In this document: positions 61,689 to 64,000 of the stretch, one piece after another
Layout: the number at the start of each line of letters is the position of its first letter
How positions within the stretch are numbered: position 1 is the stretch's first letter
Assembly (NCBI GenBank): GCA_045538875.1
Contig: JAZQEG010000007.1
Coordinates: 34,485-98,484 of the forward strand
DNA: 64,000 nucleotides
Origin: RGIG4708 sp045538875
GTDB lineage: Bacteria; Bacillota; Clostridia; UMGS1810
Reading direction: 5' to 3'
Program-made: the position numbers and the translations under genes
The notes under the pieces: generated by a model
The model's input: the letters and a program-made list of their open reading frames with translations, nothing else
Told to the model about the DNA's origin: nothing
Database searches by the model: none

Positions 61689-62759
61689 TCATTCCTTTAT
61701 TTTTCCGTTTTTTATACAAAAATACTTTGAATTTTCATTGTTTTGTACGTTTTCTTTTTGTGTACATGTTATAAAGATTTGCATGTCACCCAAATTTTTC
61801 ACAAAAAAATCTTTTCTTTTTTTATCAAGCTCGCTAAGTATATCATCAAGCAAAAGTATTGGCGTTTTTCCTGTACTTTGTTTTATAATTTCACACTCTG
61901 TTAATTTTAATTTTAATATACTTGTTCTTATCTGACCTTGCGAACCATATTTTTTTATTGATTTTCCATTCATTTTTATTTCAAAGTCATCTCTTTGCGG
62001 TCCAATAAGTGTAAGCCCTTTTTCCAGTTCTTTAGGCATATTAATTTCTAGCTGTTTTAAAAATTCATTTTTATCACAAAAATCATTTTTTATTCCTGCA
62101 ATATATTCAAGGCATAAATCCTCTTTTATATTTTCAAATTTTATATTTTTTATTACTTCATTTATTTTTTCTATCATATCACTTCTGTATTTTGCAATTA
62201 CAGTGCCATATTCGGCAAGCTTTTCATTCCATACAGATATGGTAGAAAGTTCTGATTTGTTTTTTCTTTTTAATATATTATTTCTGTTTATAAGTACTTT
62301 ATAATAATTTAAAAGTGTTTTAAAATAGACGGGTTTTAATTGACTTATTAATATATCCAAAAATTGTCGTCTTCCCGCCGGACCTTCTTTCACTATCGAA
62401 AGCATGTCCGGCGTAAATATTACTATGTTTATAAATCCTATAAGCTCACTTAATTTAACAATCGGTATATCATTTACAGTTATAATTTTTTTGTTTTTTA
62501 TTATTATTTCACCTTTGTTGTCACGTATTCCATCATTAAAAAGTATTTTTATTTTACAAAAATCACCATCAAAATTTATAACTTCGTTATCTTTTGTTGT
62601 TCTATATGACTTACCATTTACAAAAAAGTATATAGCTTCTATAATATTTGTTTTTCCCTGTCCGTTTAATCCGTATATAATATTTTTTTGAGGACAAAAT
62701 TCAAATATTTCTTTTTTGTAATTTCTAAAATTTTCTACTTCTAATTTTTTTATAAACAT
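61689..62759 (-). CDS. recF: DNA replication and repair protein RecF
   Basis: ABC-type ATPase that binds gaps with RecO and RecR (recR at 15 kb). 356 residues: MFIKKLEVENFRNYKKEIFEF, Walker A YGLNGQGKTNIIEAIYF, signature KYGSQGQIRTSILKLKL (SQGQxR), Walker B ILLLDDILSELD. Rich in Lys and Asn compared with neighbours; this region is noticeably AT-rich. Starts two bases after rlbA. Confidence 0.95.
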   Translation of the reverse strand: MFIKKLEVENFRNYKKEIFEFCPQKNIIYGLNGQGKTNIIEAIYFFVNGKSYRTTKDNEVINFDGDFCKIKILFNDGIRDNKGEIIIKNKKIITVNDIPIVKLSELIGFINIVIFTPDMLSIVKEGPAGRRQFLDILISQLKPVYFKTLLNYYKVLINRNNILKRKNKSELSTISVWNEKLAEYGTVIAKYRSDMIEKINEVIKNIKFENIKEDLCLEYIAGIKNDFCDKNEFLKQLEINMPKELEKGLTLIGPQRDDFEIKMNGKSIKKYGSQGQIRTSILKLKLTECEIIKQSTGKTPILLLDDILSELDKKRKDFFVKNLGDMQIFITCTQKENVQNNENSKYFCIKNGKIKE

Positions 62760-62761
62760 AA

Positions 62762-62980
62762 TTATTCAACTATCATCTCAATGTCTTCATCTTGATATAA
62801 AATTTTTACCTTATCACCTGGAAAAACCTTTTTTCCTCTTCTTTTTTCAACCTCTCCGTTATAGTAAACATAACCATTTGTTATAATAAATTTTGCATCT
62901 GCTCCGTTTTGTGTAATATTTGCATATTTTAAAAGTTGATCAAGTTTTATAAAAGGTGTTTCTATTTTTATAATATCCAT
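62762..62980 (-). CDS. rlbA: S4-domain RNA-binding protein YaaA (RlbA)
   Basis: 72 residues with S4 pattern FIKLDQLLKYANITQNGADAK and YYNGEVEKRRGKKVFPGDKV. In Firmicutes this gene lies between dnaN and recF. Acts as RNA-binding protein linked to ribosome assembly. Its ATG overlaps the dnaN stop by one base (TAATG). Confidence 0.93.
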   Translation of the reverse strand: MDIIKIETPFIKLDQLLKYANITQNGADAKFIITNGYVYYNGEVEKRRGKKVFPGDKVKILYQDEDIEMIVE

Positions 62981-64000
62981 TATATTCTCCTTGGAAGTAC
63001 CATATATATAAATGAATCTCCTTCAACAGGTTTTATTACACAAGGACTTATAACTGTATTAAATTCAAATACTGCATTTTCCTGCTCTATAGCCTTAAGT
63101 GCATCCAAGAGTAATTTTGAATCAATACCAATTTTTAAATCATCACCTTGTTTGTCTATTGATATGCTTTCGTTAAAATTACCTCTTTTTGATATACATT
63201 CAACACTTATTTCGTTTGATTTTATGTTAAGAATAACAGGAATTTTTGGATCATCATAATTTATTATTATTGCAGCTCTTTCTACAATATCTGTAAATTT
63301 TTTTATGTTAATATTTGCTTTTATGCTGCAATTTACAGGAATTGCTTTATTATAATCAAAAAATTCGCCTTCAAGTAAGCGTGCAATAATAGTAAAATTG
63401 TCAAAGCTAAACATAACACTGTTGTTTTTTACACTCATTTCTACTATTGTTTCATCATCTTTAAGTATTTTTAAAAGTTCATTTAATACTCTTCCTGGTA
63501 CAACAAAGCTCATTTCTTCAAATTTTGTTTTTGGGATTATCTGATTGCGAAGTGCCAGCCTGCTGCCATCAATAGAAACTACTTTCATATTGCTTTTTTT
63601 AATTTCAAATTTAGAACCCATAAGTATAGGTCTGCTTTCATTATTTGAAATTGAAAAAAGTGTATTTTTAATTACATTTTTTAAATCTTTAGAATAAATT
63701 TTTATAATATTTCCTTCTTCTACTTTTTTAATATCAGGATATCCTTCGGCAGATAAATAAAGAATATTAAATTTTGTATTTTGACATGATATTTTAAGTT
63801 CATTTTCTTTTGTATAAAGTTCTACATCTCCATCAGGCAATTTTTTAATAATATCCGAAAAAATTCTTGTGTCTATTATAATAGTGCCTGTTTCTCTTAT
63901 ATCTGCATCAAATATACTTTCTATTGATAAATCAAGGTCTGAGCCTGTTAATTTAATATTTTTTTCTGCTTGTATTTTAATTCCTTTTAGTATTTCAAGT
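62980..64000 (-). CDS. dnaN: DNA polymerase III beta sliding clamp, 5' end outside window
   Basis: Ring clamp that holds DNA polymerase on DNA. The frame is open to the right edge, so about 339 C-terminal residues are present; the residues at the edge (LEILKGIKIQ) and TGSDLDLSIES match the family near its residue 30-60. Later motifs: GTIIIDTRIFSDIIKKLP, SRLALRNQI, FVVPGRVLNELLKIL, and the C-terminal YMVLPRRI (the hydrophobic cleft end MxLPxR). dnaA and oriC are expected beyond 64000. TAA overlaps the rlbA start. Confidence 0.96.
   Translation of the reverse strand, partial: LEILKGIKIQAEKNIKLTGSDLDLSIESIFDADIRETGTIIIDTRIFSDIIKKLPDGDVELYTKENELKISCQNTKFNILYLSAEGYPDIKKVEEGNIIKIYSKDLKNVIKNTLFSISNNESRPILMGSKFEIKKSNMKVVSIDGSRLALRNQIIPKTKFEEMSFVVPGRVLNELLKILKDDETIVEMSVKNNSVMFSFDNFTIIARLLEGEFFDYNKAIPVNCSIKANINIKKFTDIVERAAIIINYDDPKIPVILNIKSNEISVECISKRGNFNESISIDKQGDDLKIGIDSKLLLDALKAIEQENAVFEFNTVISPCVIKPVEGDSFIYMVLPRRI

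Noticed and set aside
1..64000. CRISPR array, prophage or complete insertion sequence
   Set aside because: No regularly spaced repeats, integrase or transposase gene was seen; the only phage-like remnant is the MuF part of the broken toxin gene.

Overview
The window looks like part of a low-GC Gram-positive chromosome from the class Clostridia, most like the Oscillospiraceae/Ruminococcaceae. The evidence is a GlgC/GlgD pair, a spo0A gene, an IleS-free but typical Firmicutes set of rpmH-rnpA-yidD-yidC-jag-mnmE-mnmG-rsmG-noc-soj-parB genes, a dnaN-rlbA-recF-remB-gyrB-gyrA block, a CsaB-type pyruvyl transferase and strong AGGAGG ribosome binding sites. No organism name is claimed.

Layout. 1-9.1 kb (+): a glycogen operon, glgB (cut by the left edge), glgC, glgD, glgA, glgP and a GH13 amylase. 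9.2-11.0 kb (+): a secreted SLH/SGNH esterase. 11.1-15.4 kb (-): an iron-type alcohol dehydrogenase, then lysS, greA and recR. 15.8-16.6 kb (+): spo0A. 16.7-28 kb (-): serS, a small coiled-coil membrane protein, the chromosome partition genes parB, soj and noc with two parS-like palindromes, then rsmG, mnmG, mnmE, jag, yidC, yidD, rnpA and rpmH. 28-31.5 kb (-): malQ and an LtaS-like enzyme. 31.6-34.2 kb: an accessory island with barstar, a broken MuF-barnase toxin gene, three related 272-274 bp TA-flanked elements, the tmRNA gene ssrA and a duplicated ssrA 3' end. 34.2-38.7 kb (+): a structured RNA ending in a terminator, then potABCD. 38.7-44.7 kb: a penicillin-binding protein (-), a His-rich CobW-type metallochaperone and a CobW-DUF1980 fusion (+), fba (-) and an ion permease (+). 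44.7-52.5 kb (-): pseudouridine synthase, LarC-like protein, TPR protein, ComM/YifB, TSCPD protein, GT4-CsaB fusion, DUF896 and mltG. 52.7-54.1 kb (+): asnS. 54.2-56.8 kb (-): ferrous iron uptake genes. 57-64 kb (-): gyrA, gyrB, remB, recF, rlbA and dnaN (cut by the right edge).

How it works together. The glycogen genes make and break storage polymer, and malQ, although 20 kb away, belongs to the same pathway. GT4-CsaB probably modifies the secondary cell-wall polymer that SLH proteins such as the esterase bind. The replication, partition, tRNA-modification and ribosome genes mark the neighbourhood of oriC, which should lie just to the right of the window beyond dnaN. dnaN and the rpmH block point the same way, unlike the divergent arrangement of Bacillus.

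Most notable: (1) three homologous short elements whose terminal inverted repeats differ between elements but match within each one; one of them interrupts a MuF-barnase toxin gene at a TA, and removing it restores one continuous 168-residue frame; (2) Spo0A with Asn instead of the phosphoacceptor Asp; (3) a 79 bp duplication of the ssrA 3' end plus terminator; (4) a structured RNA with a strong promoter and terminator just before potABCD.
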